This document shows, piece after piece, positions 13,530-23,866 of a stretch of DNA of 64,000 nucleotides (position 1 is its first letter; every line of letters begins with the position of its first letter). A program made the translations under genes and the position numbers. The stretch is from Stachybotrys elegans (lineage: Eukaryota; Ascomycota; Sordariomycetes; Hypocreales; Stachybotryaceae). The stretch spans positions 620,001 to 684,000 of the forward strand of contig JAGPNK010000013.1 of NCBI GenBank assembly GCA_020746835.1, given 5' to 3'. A model generated the notes under the pieces. It was not told the origin of the DNA. It was given only the letters and a program-made list of their open reading frames with translations, and did not search any database.

Positions 13530-14206
13530 GCCGGATTGCTCTCCCGCGAATTCCTTACACCACGGTGGGCATCAAAGAACGAGGACGAAGGGGCGCGTCT
13601 GAAAGTAATCGACGCGAGGCTGCTGCATATCGGAAGGGCCATGGCTTAACACCGCAAAGCCCAACCACGAGGGCCAGGGTCTAAACGGTCAGCTTCCAGA
13701 CCCGGCGTGCTCGCCCTCAACAAGGACACAACTGATCCATCGCCAAGAACGAGGGACCTGGCAAGCGGTGCCTGGGCAGGCTGCATTCAGTTTCTGCGGG
13801 CGCATGAAGCCAAGAGCAAATAGATGCAACGCAATACTCACCAAAGTATGGATACGGAGTACAAAATTTAGCCGACCTTACTGAATGGAGAGTTTCTTGG
13901 TTTTCTGGGCCAGCCAAGATTGCCAAGCGTCGAGGGAACATCTTGATATATTAACGGTCAGTCAGCACAACACATAAGGGCCGGATACATTTTCCTCGTG
14001 CGCAAGAGGCCAGGCAATTACGGATCCTTTCCATCACATTGGATCAAATAGAGATTTGCCAATTTCTATTGCTCGGCCTCTCGGTAGTGCTTCTTCCAAG
14101 CATCCCGGCCACCAAAGTAAGCACCACTTGGCCAAGGTCCAAGTTCCACGCCGTCTCATAACCTCCCTCAATCAACATCGTTCAGCAGACGAGGATTCCT
14201 GCAACC
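13530..14206. promoter_or_regulatory. Divergent promoter region, GH55-like / ankyrin-like genes
   Basis: A 677-bp divergent intergenic region. The short frames within it are unsupported. I see no clear TATA box. Confidence 0.3.
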
Positions 14207-15067
14207 ATGAAGGGTCGCAAGAGGGCACGGCTGCCTTGGGTTCCCAAGCCCTCGCTTCCTGTTGACGATACTGCGGACCTCCCCAAGCTCATGGGTTTCC
14301 GAGGAGCCGAATGCAGAGGGCCGCCAATGCTGGCCCCAGACAGTATTCAGTCGTTCCTCCAGTCCGCATCATCCCTGTCAAAGACAGGCCACGAGCTCGA
14401 CATGCTGTGCCGCAGGCACCAAATCGATAATCCCCTATATGCCCTTCTTATGGCAATTGATCCGACGTCTGGATCGTCGATGCTTCACGCAGTTGTTGAT
14501 GCGGGGAACATCGAGGGGCTTTGCGGAATTAGGACTGCCTTTGGGCCGAACCTGCTCACACGACAGGGAACATACCGCCTGGTCCAAGTTTTCATGACGC
14601 ACCAGGATAAGGTTGGGAACAATGCCATGCACAGGGCTGTTCAGACCGGCCGGCTGGACATGGTCCGGGATCTCTACCGCTTCTTCTGCCTTCGCCCTAT
14701 GCAAGACGAGCGGCAGGGTGCACCTCCAGACGATCCGTCGGCACCTGAGAATTGGGTCTTCACCGATGAGGTGTGGCACATGGCCACAAGACCGCTGCTA
14801 TTCTTGTGCGCCAAGAACAGGGCTGGCCGGGACGTAGTAGAGGAGGCCCGAATTCGGGGACAAGAAGAAATCACGCAGTTCTTGGAGCGCATCGTCAAGG
14901 GGCTCGACCCGAATCTTAGACGGACGAGAGAAGGCGAGATGGAGAGGATGGAACGGGGATTAAGAAGAAATTTCCATTTCCTAGGTAGTGATGGCAAAGA
15001 GGTTGAAGACTCGGACAGTGGCATTTACGCTGAAGACACCCAAGAAGGTGGTGGGCAAGATAGCTGA
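14207..15067 (+). CDS. Ankyrin-repeat-like protein, 286 aa
   Basis: Intronless gene. Seen: a basic, Pro-containing N-terminus (MKGRKRARLPWVPK), then two stretches with ankyrin-like helix-turn-helix character: SMLHAVVDAGNIEGLCGI at about residues 90-107 and GNNAMHRAVQTGRLDMVRDL at about 137-156. The tail is charged (MERMERGLRRN) and acidic. There is no signal peptide or membrane segment, so it is likely a cytosolic or nuclear interaction protein. The repeats are few and degenerate, so the ankyrin call is moderate. It is convergent with the metallopeptidase-like gene, only 65 bp between stops. Confidence 0.6.
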   Translation: MKGRKRARLPWVPKPSLPVDDTADLPKLMGFRGAECRGPPMLAPDSIQSFLQSASSLSKTGHELDMLCRRHQIDNPLYALLMAIDPTSGSSMLHAVVDAGNIEGLCGIRTAFGPNLLTRQGTYRLVQVFMTHQDKVGNNAMHRAVQTGRLDMVRDLYRFFCLRPMQDERQGAPPDDPSAPENWVFTDEVWHMATRPLLFLCAKNRAGRDVVEEARIRGQEEITQFLERIVKGLDPNLRRTREGEMERMERGLRRNFHFLGSDGKEVEDSDSGIYAEDTQEGGGQDS

Positions 15068-15132
15068 ATGGACATTGCTTTACCTCGAAATCATCCTCCA
15101 TTCCACACCAAACCATGCCCTCCACCTCTACT

Positions 15133-16348
15133 CTAACCACGGGTAGCGAAGCCCGAAAAGAACTCGATGCGATCGTTGCCCTCTGCAGGTATGTTTCTCG
15201 TGTAATCATACGCCTGAGCCACATTGTTGAAGTTCTCTGGATTGCACACAGCGTCCTCGTATCCCATTGTGAGACAGGTCGAGACACGATAAACCTCATC
15301 GGGGAAGTTGGGCGCCGTCGTCTGGCCGTCGTCAGTTCCGAGGACCAGGTGGAACAGCTCGTGGAACAAGGCCGAAGCGCCGGGCTCGATGGCGTCAATT
15401 CTTTGCGCGTCTGCGTTGAGGTTGCCGTTTTCCACGGTGCTGCGCGCGACGGGTGTTACGTCGACGGCGTGCAGACCTCGGTACTCCCAAGCGCTGTCGG
15501 TGCGGCTGGACGCCCCGAAAGCTCGGGGGCACAGCGTGATGATGGGAGCGGGTGCCAGTTCCGTGTATCCTTCGTGATCCTCGACGGAACAGTAGCCAGA
15601 CGTGGGAGAACCGTATCCTTCGTCAAAGTTGTAGAAGTTGTACAGCAGACTCCAGTACTGGAAGCTGCATCAGAAAGAAAAAAAGGGAATAGGAACGTTG
15701 GATTGATGTTTGCTGTGGCACACGTACCGGGAAGATCTCGCTGGGTCGGACTCCCAGCTCATCTGCCGTCTCCCTTTGGGCCGTCACATATCTTGGAATC
15801 TGGCGGATCTGCAACGGCCGGCCATTTCGACCCCTAACCGGCTCTCCCTGGAGGTCTCGTGCCAGATGGGTCATTTCCCTTCTCTCCTGCCAGTCGTGGT
15901 AGCAAACCAAGTAGGGCTGGCGTCTATTCTCGCCGTTGTCCACGGGTCCTCCATTGAGGATCCAGTTGCGGACGCGTGAGAATCTACCTATTTTTTGTTT
16001 CAAGCAGAGCATCAGTAAATACAATGGCTTGCAATAGGGTGGAACTCGTATACTTCGAATCTCGGTGCGGTGGGCATCCGACTGCGGCTTGAAGAATGCA
16101 TCGACAATGCGGCGCGCCTCGGGTCGCGCGTCGTCGTTGTAGTCGTCCAAAGCCATGATGCCGTGGTCTGCTAATGTGACGCAGTCATTGATCATGCGGT
16201 TGAGCCTGGTCAGCCCGACATAGGCGCATCCTCCACGGTTGTTGGTATTGACATTGACAACAAAGCGGTCGGTAATAACCACCTGAGCTGCGACAGGAGC
16301 ACCAAACGACAGCAAGACAGCCAGCACAGATGCGTTGAACAGCTTCAT
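15133..16348 (-). CDS. Secreted HEXXH zinc-metallopeptidase-like protein
   Basis: Three exons on the minus strand, 16348-16054, 15987-15728 and 15657-15133, giving 359 aa. The N-terminus is a good signal peptide (MKLFNASVLAVLLSFGAPVAAQ). The C-terminal half carries ALFHELFHLVLGTDD, a HEXXH zinc-binding/catalytic motif, followed by a Cys-containing segment. The Tyr/Asn-rich piece just after intron 2 (YWSLLYNFYNFDEGYG) looks structural. The layout recalls deuterolysin-like (M35-type) fungal proteases, but the GTXDXXYG third-ligand motif is not clearly present, so the family is uncertain. A frame extending upstream to 16456 adds nothing conserved and was not used. Confidence 0.72.
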
Positions 16349-17744
16349 CGTGGGCGGCTGTAGTGGATAGCAGTGGCGATCGTGGACATGATCATCCCGT
16401 CGCTGGATGAGGGCGGGTGATACGCTCAAATCCCAGACCTCCCGCCGCTCGCCCATTTCCTTGCAAGGGTCCTTGCATTGAGATGGACGAAGCGGCGCGG
16501 TAGGTCTTGGTTAGCGAGGTGATGGCTTGGCGACTGGGAATAGAGATGCAGGATCCTGTCACGCGCATGGCAAAAACAATACCAGGGTAATATCACCGTG
16601 GTGTAGCTGATGCGGGCGTACTCGGGCCCAGGCAAGCCTGTGCATAGCCGGAGTGAGGGTCAGAGCTTGGCGGTCACACGTAGAGGCGGGGATGGCTGAT
16701 GAAGAGCAATATCACCGACTTTATTCTTGGGTTCTTGGCGCCGAGCACAACAAACGTGCCCTTCACGGTACGAATTAACGGTAGGGGCGCCGTGGCGAGG
16801 CATTCCCAAGGCTTCGACATGGTCGACATGGTCATCAATTTGGCAACTCTACTGTCCCGACTCCTATCAACACGATGTTCTTGACTCGAACCGTCCATTG
16901 GACCCTGCTCTTTCATCGTCAGTGTCATTGAAGTGGACATACGGAGCTGTCATTACCCCAGCCAAATCTACTCGATCGATTTATCAACATGATAGTAGGG
17001 AGTCCTGGCCCGAGTCTATCGCTGTGCATACATTTGGACCACTGCCTCCACCAAAATCTAAATAAGCATTTAGACTTAATCACCATGACCAATGAATTGC
17101 ATCGATGGCCTCATAGCATCGGGCTATTACTGCCAACGGTGTGAAGCAAGCAATCTGACCTGAAAATGATCCACTTGACCTTGGCCTGGCTCCCAGTTTG
17201 CTACAACTCCTCCTTCATCACAACTAACTACGATGGTCTATCACACCGCCATCACGACCAACGTCGTCACACGAGGTCCCCAGAACGTAACCAGATGAAT
17301 AAGCACAAAAGGGTTGGTAGCTTTATCGTCGATGCGTCGTTTCCATCCAAGAAGTTTTTTCTCAGCTTGGCCCGTCTGGGTTGGTCAACCTCCCACGGGT
17401 CGCCCGGTTGGTAGTAGAGCCAGCTTGACGCCACGGCACCAAGGTTGAGCCACACTACCCTACCTTGCCAAGTTCGTATTCTGTCCGAAAGGCCATCCAG
17501 AGACTTTCTTGGGGATCGTTGCATTGGAAGATTATCGCATCCAAAAATCCGTTTTGCTGAACTTCCGGTGAGCTATCACAAGACAAAACGCCACCTACGC
17601 GCTCTTGGCCGACACCCGACTGTAAGCAGAGAGACAAGATAAAAAAACACGCTGAAATCTTCTGGTGGAAGGATTAAAATGGGTTGAGCCGTTGGACCTT
17701 GAAAAGCAGCAGCATCGTTCCTTCGAGCCTCTTACCAACAATCT
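16349..17744. other. Intergenic region without a supported gene
   Basis: About 1.4 kb between the metallopeptidase-like and tyrosinase genes, forming their divergent upstream regions. Several short frames (for example 16674-16940 minus and 17166-17414 plus) show no family resemblance, no convincing start context and no exon partners. An A-rich tract lies about 100 bp before the tyrosinase start (17639-17648). Confidence 0.35.
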
Positions 17745-19168
17745 ATGATGCATATCCCTAGATTTTCTCTCCTCGCAGTCCACCTGCTGTCTGCGGGTCA
17801 GGCCTATGCTAGTCTACTAGGTGAACGAGACGGGCTTCTTGTGCGCCAAGAATGGTTGGTTCTACAGATTCTTGCAGAACTACCAGTTTTGATTGACACG
17901 GTGTGGACAGGCGCAACCTCACTCGTGAACAGCAGCTGGACTATGTAGATGCTGTGAGATGTTTGCAAAACAAACCTGGCGAATTCACCTGGTACTGGCC
18001 AGGTGCAAAGTTTCGCTTTGATGATTTCCAGGGTCTTCACATCAACCAAACCAATTTTATCCATTATTGTGTAGGTGCACCAAGCCTCCTTGCCTCGTAC
18101 TGTTGATTCCTGCAGCTAATCACCCATAGGGTCAATTCTTGCCGTAAGCTTAAGGCCACAGAATAGGTATTGTGTCGACCAGAGCGATACTGATATTGTC
18201 GACACAGTTGGCACCGCCACCTCATGTGGCTCTATGAACAGGCCTTGAGAAACGAATGCAACTACCGCGGCGCCCATCCTTACTGGGACTGGACGCTGGA
18301 TGCGTATCTGCCGGACGGGCTGACTAAATCACCACTATGGGATCCTGAGTATGGCTTGGGAGGTAGAGTGTCCTGAGCTGTTTGACGGTGAACCAACTGA
18401 CACCCAATACGCGTAGGCAACGGAGTCTATGTCGCCGATCTTGACATCTATCCCAAGACCTGGGTGGTCCAATTATTCACGATTCCAGAACGAACTGGTG
18501 GTGGCTGTGTCACTACAGGTCCCTTTGCTCAACGCAACGTAAGTATGGGTGTGGGCAACTCAACGGCGTATGATCCCCATTGCTTGCATCGCGATTTTAG
18601 CAATGTGCTTTTTGCGCAATTGAATAATTCGACCGTGATCCAAGAGACGATGGACTCAAGTAACCACTGGTGGCTTGACCGCAATATCGAGGGATACGGT
18701 CTGACTCTTACTGGACAAAGATCGCATGGTGGTGGGCACTTGGGCATCGGTGGCCAAGTCGGCGAAGTAAGATCATACTCTCAAGTCTCAACAAGACCTT
18801 TCACTGACCGGAATTTCCAGATGACCAATCGATGGTCATCTGCAGGCGACCCAGCCTTTTATCTTCATCATGCCAACGTTGACCGTTTGTGGGCTTCGTG
18901 GCAAATCAAAGGTAGATATTCTTGAAATCCTGAAATTGTGAATAGAGGGAGCTTACTGAGACATACTACAGACTGGTCTACTCGGAAATGTGATATCAGT
19001 GGCCCGGATACCCAGTTTGCATACCCCTTCAACTTCACCAAAGATATCCCATACCACAATGTGACGCTGCAGACTCCTTTACACTTTACGCCACTGGCAC
19101 CCTCGATAATCATCGAAGATGTCATGGACTTTTATAGCCTAAACTACACATATGACACATTCTACTAG
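17745..19168 (+). CDS. Secreted tyrosinase (type 3 copper oxidase)
   Basis: Copper monooxygenase/oxidase acting on phenols and catechols, 358 aa. Seven exons: 17745-17854, 17911-18070, 18130-18143, 18208-18362, 18417-18766, 18821-18911, 18972-19168. The third is a 14-nt micro-exon encoding part of GQFLP, needed to join the CuA site. CuA ligands are H80, H88 and H97 (in PWHRHLMWLYE). CuB ligands are H250, H254 (HGGGHLGIGG) and H279/H280 (DPAFYLHHANVDRLW). All six His are present, so activity is plausible. The N-terminus resembles a signal peptide (MMHIPRFSLLAVHLLSAGQA). There is no long C-terminal latency domain, as in the short secreted fungal tyrosinases. It lies beside an MFS transporter and two isocyanide synthases, which suggests a tailoring role; melanin-type oxidation is the alternative. 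Confidence 0.92.
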
Positions 19169-19462
19169 CTACAGAGGGTAGTCGATAGTGCAAATATAAC
19201 AGGACTGATAAGGAACCCAATTTATTTGAGCCCTATTCAGGACAGTTTCCCGATAGTAATCACAAGCATATGCGGTATGAACGCGCATCATGATAGGGAG
19301 ACCGTATTCCTTCATACCTAGTCTAATATTAAAGGTGAAACCTAGTGTATTTTCGTGCCAGGTGTCATCTATTGATTTGATATCGTCTTTATCGTCAGAG
19401 GAGGCCTCCTCGACGTCGCTGTTCTGTATCCCATTGGGGCATACGAACAGGAAATCCCACAT
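19169..19462 (-). CDS. Possible 97-aa ORF beginning in dispersed repeat copy 2
   Basis: An uninterrupted frame starting with the repeat's MWDFLFVCPNGIQ and ending directly against the tyrosinase stop codon on the other strand. The part after about residue 30 (for example YGLPIMMRVHTAYACDYY) looks protein-like but has no recognised homologue. The other two repeat copies end after about 35-40 codons. It could be an extant small gene of which those are truncated copies, or chance coding across a repeat. Confidence 0.3.
   Translation of the reverse strand: MWDFLFVCPNGIQNSDVEEASSDDKDDIKSIDDTWHENTLGFTFNIRLGMKEYGLPIMMRVHTAYACDYYRETVLNRAQINWVPYQSCYICTIDYPL
19372..19462 (-). repeat. Dispersed 90-bp repeat, copy 2
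   Basis: Inverted relative to copy 1 at 8101-8190, with a dozen or so substitutions over about 90 bp. The shared core includes an SDDKDDI-coding stretch. It sits between the convergent 3' ends of the tyrosinase and MFS genes. Confidence 0.7.
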
Positions 19463-19502
19463 ACTTAAGGCGAAGGATTTGTGACAGAGAAGGTTGAATT
19501 GC

Positions 19503-20965
19503 TCAACCCAGAAATTGGGTACTGCATAGATAGCACACTGGCTTCTTAGATCTTGCTTTGCGAATCGCTGTCAAGACGTAGACCAGAAATCCCACCATCA
19601 GCGTGAAACCGCCAAACAGCTGTGCGTAAAGAAAGTCGCCGTCATGGATAGCCACGAGCTGTCCACCAATTGGAGGACCGGTCAGACACGCAATACTTAC
19701 AACCCCCATAATCATTCCAACTCTTGTTCCTACTCTCGTAGGATCCGTGCATAGATCACCGACCGCTGCAGGAAACAGACTTTGTGTTGCATTTGCAGAA
19801 ATGCCGTATATGACTGCCCACCCAAATAGACCACCAGTTGAGGAGACTCCAATCCAGCCAAAGAGAAGAATTCCGCTGATGCCGACAACTGGAACCAACA
19901 TATTCAGTATTCCAAAGTATTGGTCAGCCAGTAGGGCCGGAATTATGCGTCCAAGTAGCCCTACCCCGTTCAGTGTGATCAGCGCCAGTAGTGACTGTCG
20001 TGTTGAGAAGCCAAGTACTGAACGGCCGAATATACCAAGCTAGTCTTGTCAGTATGTCTATCAACAGGGACAGGAGGTTGACACACGTAGAAGTAAGCAA
20101 AGTATAGACCCCATAGAGCGAAGAATGAGCCAATGGCGAATAGCGTGTAGGTTGGCTCTTTGAAGGCGCCAACATCGAAAAGCGAGCGGGGTTTCCGTGG
20201 AGTGATGCGGGTTCTTGTAAAAAGAAGAATAATTGCAGCGTTGAATGCAACAACAAAGCCCATAATTAGTGTAGTCCAACGAAAACCCAGACTGTCCAAA
20301 CAAGTATAGGCAATAACAGGGAAGACCATGCCGCCTGTCGAAGCTCCACATGTAGAGAGCGAGACAGCAATTGCCCTATGCCTCTTGAAGTACGTTGGGA
20401 GAATAGATAGGATGGGGGCGAATAGGAAGCCATGACCGATGCCGCTGCACACCCCTTGCGCAAGGAACAGTTGCCAGTACGTGGTGGAGAAGGCGGTAGT
20501 GAAGACTCCGAGAACCTGGCACGTGCAGCCAATATACAGAGCGGTTCTGAAGTATCCCATATCCACAATCCTGCCTGAGAATACCCCGATGAAGTTGAGA
20601 AGGAACATCTGCATGCCCCCTATCCAGGCAATGTTGGAGGATGATCTGTCAAGTTCTTGAACATAGTATTGTTGAAAAAAGCCGAACCTAGAACCATGTT
20701 AGAAAGCATAATTATCGTATGAAAGCTTGCCTTACGATGTAATGTAACCCCAGCAGTTGAAGATAATCAAGTGTCCCATAAGCACTTGAGTCCATGCCGC
20801 CAAGCCTCCATCCGGAACTTCATTAGTTTCTGCCCTGTGTTCCACATCCTTATGCTCTCTAGGCGACACCACCTTCATGTCGGGGTTTCGTTGATCCGCT
20901 GAGGCCTTTTTAGGCTTCACTTTGGATAGAAAGCTCAGGCTCATATTGGTTGTATTCATCAGCAA
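19503..20965 (-). CDS. MFS transporter, monocarboxylate-porter (MCT) type
   Basis: Twelve-helix plasma-membrane carrier, 455 aa. Exons on the minus strand: 20965-20736, 20687-20087, 20039-19503; introns of 48 and 47 nt. The N-terminus is long, charged and cytosolic, followed by VPDGGLAAWTQVLMGHL, the conserved (D)GG(x)W entry to helix 1 of fungal MCT-family proteins. The loop 2/3 and helix 4 motif GIGHGFLFAPILSILPTYFKRHRAIA is also typical. MCT-like MFS proteins are common in secondary-metabolite clusters as exporters. It is convergent with the tyrosinase and divergent from the first isocyanide synthase, so it is probably co-regulated. A start at 20959 is equally possible. Substrate is not predictable. 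Confidence 0.9.
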
Positions 20966-22015
20966 TTGACAGGATGGGTAGCCTTGCCTGGTTATTCAAG
21001 CAAGCGGGAACATGTGACCCAATTCAAAACATATGATAGCAGCTTTGATGACAGGAAGCCTCGTTGGCAGTGATAGTAGGTCTATTTTCAAGTTAAACAT
21101 CAAAGTCAAGTGCAAGTCTGACGTCACGTCAAACTGTGGGATGGGCTACACCGTACGGTACCGAGAGTTCTCCTTTCAGCCTTCGGGACTAGTGAGGGAC
21201 ATTGTCATGTGTAGAGGCCAGGACTCTTTAGGCTAAGCACTGTCCTGTGACGCCAGACCAGGTCTCTCCAGGTAAAACGGTTGTTCTAGGTCCGATTGAT
21301 GCCCATGCGTTCATTAGTTTGGATCGTCCATGTAGTGGTCCCGGCATTTCATGGGGAAGTCGGCATCTCTTCCTGATGCCTTTAGCAGTGGGAAGCAGCA
21401 AATGGATATTCGCCGAAGCTAGGGTTTAGCAATGGACTCCAGGAAGCAAGAGATCGACATCAGCCCTTCCGTTGTTGACCTCGGGGACCTCGGCAAAGAC
21501 TTTGGTTCCTCTCAGCCTCAAACGATTGCTCATCCGCGCTTCTCCTGACAGCCACCAATTGGTTATGATGGTGAACTAATGAAGTTGATGGCGATCAACC
21601 CATTGGCCAATAGGAATAAACTCCTGTTGGTGCGACTGCAAGGAGACACTATAGGCTGTCAAGAGGCTTTCAGGAGGCCAAAAGATTCTTCCTAGCGCCA
21701 AGCCTCAACCTTCGTGTTGGGCCCGCGTTACCTTTCCCAGATATCATCACCGCTACACCGCATCAGTGGCGGTTGCAGTACACCGAGGTGTGATATACTG
21801 CTTAATCCGGAACGTTTCTTAGACTATTGATCAGCATCAGCTCGCATCGACTAATCTAGACTCCAGGCAAATCATGTTTTTCTATCCCAATAGCCTCAAT
21901 GACGCCAACTTAATGGCTCAAGGTTGCTTTCAGCCCATCTTCTCATCCTTAAATTAGAACGTAAAGCATCGGGGGTAGTGATGGGTAAATCGTCACCTCT
22001 CACAACCTTACCGCA
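20966..22015. promoter_or_regulatory. Divergent promoter between MFS transporter and isocyanide synthase 1
   Basis: A 1.05-kb divergent region. Closely placed CCAAT-type elements are present: a palindromic CCAATTGG near 21557-21564 and an ATTGG/CCAAT pair at 21602-21611. These are candidate CCAAT-binding-complex sites (motif only). A small frame at 21432-21548 (38 codons) has no recognised similarity. Confidence 0.4.
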
Positions 22016-23304
22016 ATGGCTTACTCGAAGCGGCTTGACATTGACGCAATCCTCACCGTGTTCCGGCAGTTCGGTCGGTCTGAAGAGGATAGGCCGGTCA
22101 ACGAGTCAGTCGGGTACGAGGATATCGTTGCGTCCAAGGTCCGGTATTTCCACGAATCGAGTGAAGCCATTCAGATGCTTCTGCCAGCCGCACCGTTCAA
22201 GAATCCTTGCCAAGAAAAGGTGTTGGATACGAAGAGTCCCGACTTCGCCGAGGAGCTTGGCCTTTCGAGGCTAAACCACCTTTGTCAAGAGCTGGAAAAA
22301 GTGTATTTGCACGGGGCCGAGGTCACAGTAGTGTCTGATGGCCCGGTCTATAATGGTACAGCTCAGGGTCACCGTCTTTCCACGGGAGTCAGTGTCACAT
22401 ACTAACCTAGCCAGATCTCCTATGCGTCCCTGGTTCTACTTTCTATGACTATGGGGTCAAGCTACGTAGGTTAGCAGCCGAGCTCGGACTCACCAAGATC
22501 AGGTTCAAGCGTCTAGCGGATGTACTTGGAGTCGCCGACGGAGATGCTCTGTCCAAAGAAGAGTACCTGGCTTCCGCCCAAGGCTTTCGAGAGGAGATGG
22601 AAGTCAGACACGTACCAAAGGACCTGGAGATTAACGACAAAATTAGCAACGATGTGGACACAAATTTGACGTATCATAGCTACGTGAAGCTGGTCGACGA
22701 AGATCTTCGCTGGGGCCCTGATCTCGACCCGGCCATAAGGGACGATCCACTACGGTACGCCACCGAGTGTACCAAAGTGGCCAAGAGGATGACGGAGAGA
22801 CTGCTAGTACGTGCCGAGGCTTTAGATAGCACATGTGAGATGTGATACGCGTGACTAATAAGGTACTTGCAGGCTTACGAAGGGTCCCTCCAAGCCGCCT
22901 TTCCCAACTTCATCAGGCTATCGATCCATCGCTCTACCGGCAACACAAAGATCTCGCTCCCCCTGATCCCACAAACCGATAGCTTCGGCCTGCAGCCTTG
23001 GCACTGCTGTGTGGTTGTGACGGCCGATGGACTGTATGTGACCGGCTTTACGAGAGATTATCAGGACCGGAGCAGATACAACATTGTCACTAAGAACGGC
23101 CAGCCTTGGCTTATACGGGAGAAGCATGCAGACTTCGAGTGGGCTGAGGACGTTGCAATTCAACATACGTATGGTGGCAAAGTCACTGTGCGGAACTTCT
23201 CCGGAAGGCAGATGGAAATGACGCCAGAGCTTCAGGTCAAGCTCGCCAACCTAGTGCTCAGCTTCGGGAAGGTAGAACTTCAGGGTCCCTGGTCCAAGGG
23301 GTAA
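22016..23304 (+). CDS. Isocyanide synthase / DIT1-PvcA family protein 1
   Basis: Member of the DIT1/PvcA/IsnA family, 387 aa. Characterised members convert the amino group of an aromatic amino acid to an isonitrile, or (yeast DIT1) make N-formyl-tyrosine. Exons: 22016-22355, 22415-22806, 22873-23304. Family hallmarks: LNHLCQELEKVYLHGAEVTV followed by SDGPVYND joined over intron 1, an FYDYGVKLRRLA helix, and the C-terminal block RLSIHRSTGNTKISLPLIPQ with PWHC downstream. No NRPS or P450 domain is fused. Both introns occupy the same positions and phases as in the next gene (after VYN in phase 1; before the helix preceding RLSIH in phase 0), showing gene duplication. It lacks about 45 N-terminal residues present in the partner. 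Probably cytosolic. Confidence 0.88.
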
Positions 23305-23866
23305 ACAGTGCGATGTAGTGTAGAGATCAGGAGTGAAAACTTGAGCCGCTACTCCCCCCTCCGAATCATCACATGCAAGTGAAGTGGCAAATCCCAGTCA
23401 TCAGCTCAAACACAACCTCCGTGGTATCTGCCTTAGTGAACCACCGTATGCTTTGGTACTGATGTCGGTGAAGTTATTCACAGCTCGATGCATACACCAC
23501 AATAGCTTATTTGTGATCATACATCAAAATGACGCCAGGCCAAAGCTACCCATCCCCCAAGAGCCGAATGGAAGACTCTAGCCCCTTTTGAGAGAAGATG
23601 GTTGGCACCCCTGATTGACAGTCAGCCCGACGACGCCTCTGATATCATGGCCCTCGCTATGTCCGGCGTTTTTGGACCCCGTGAGTCGCCGGGACCTGTT
23701 TATGGTGTTGCTGTATGGATGGTGAGGCATTGGAGGAAATGTCTTGACTACATCATGAAATCCTTATAAAGATGTGCCTTTGCCCAGCATCCAGAAGGAT
23801 TCAACAAGCTCAAACAGTCCACATTGAAAACATTCTAGCCTTCATCCCAAGAATCAAAAGACCAAA
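23305..23866 (+). other. Spacer between the two isocyanide synthase genes
   Basis: 562 bp holding the probable promoter of the second synthase, with a TATAAAG at 23766-23772 about 95 bp before its start. No gene is supported. Confidence 0.45.

Noticed and set aside
16674..16940. 88-codon minus-strand frame
   Set aside because: Met/Ser/Thr-rich, no recognisable family, no exon partners.
21432..21548. 38-codon frame in the MFS/isocyanide synthase promoter
   Set aside because: Too short to support without homologues; could be a spurious or upstream ORF.
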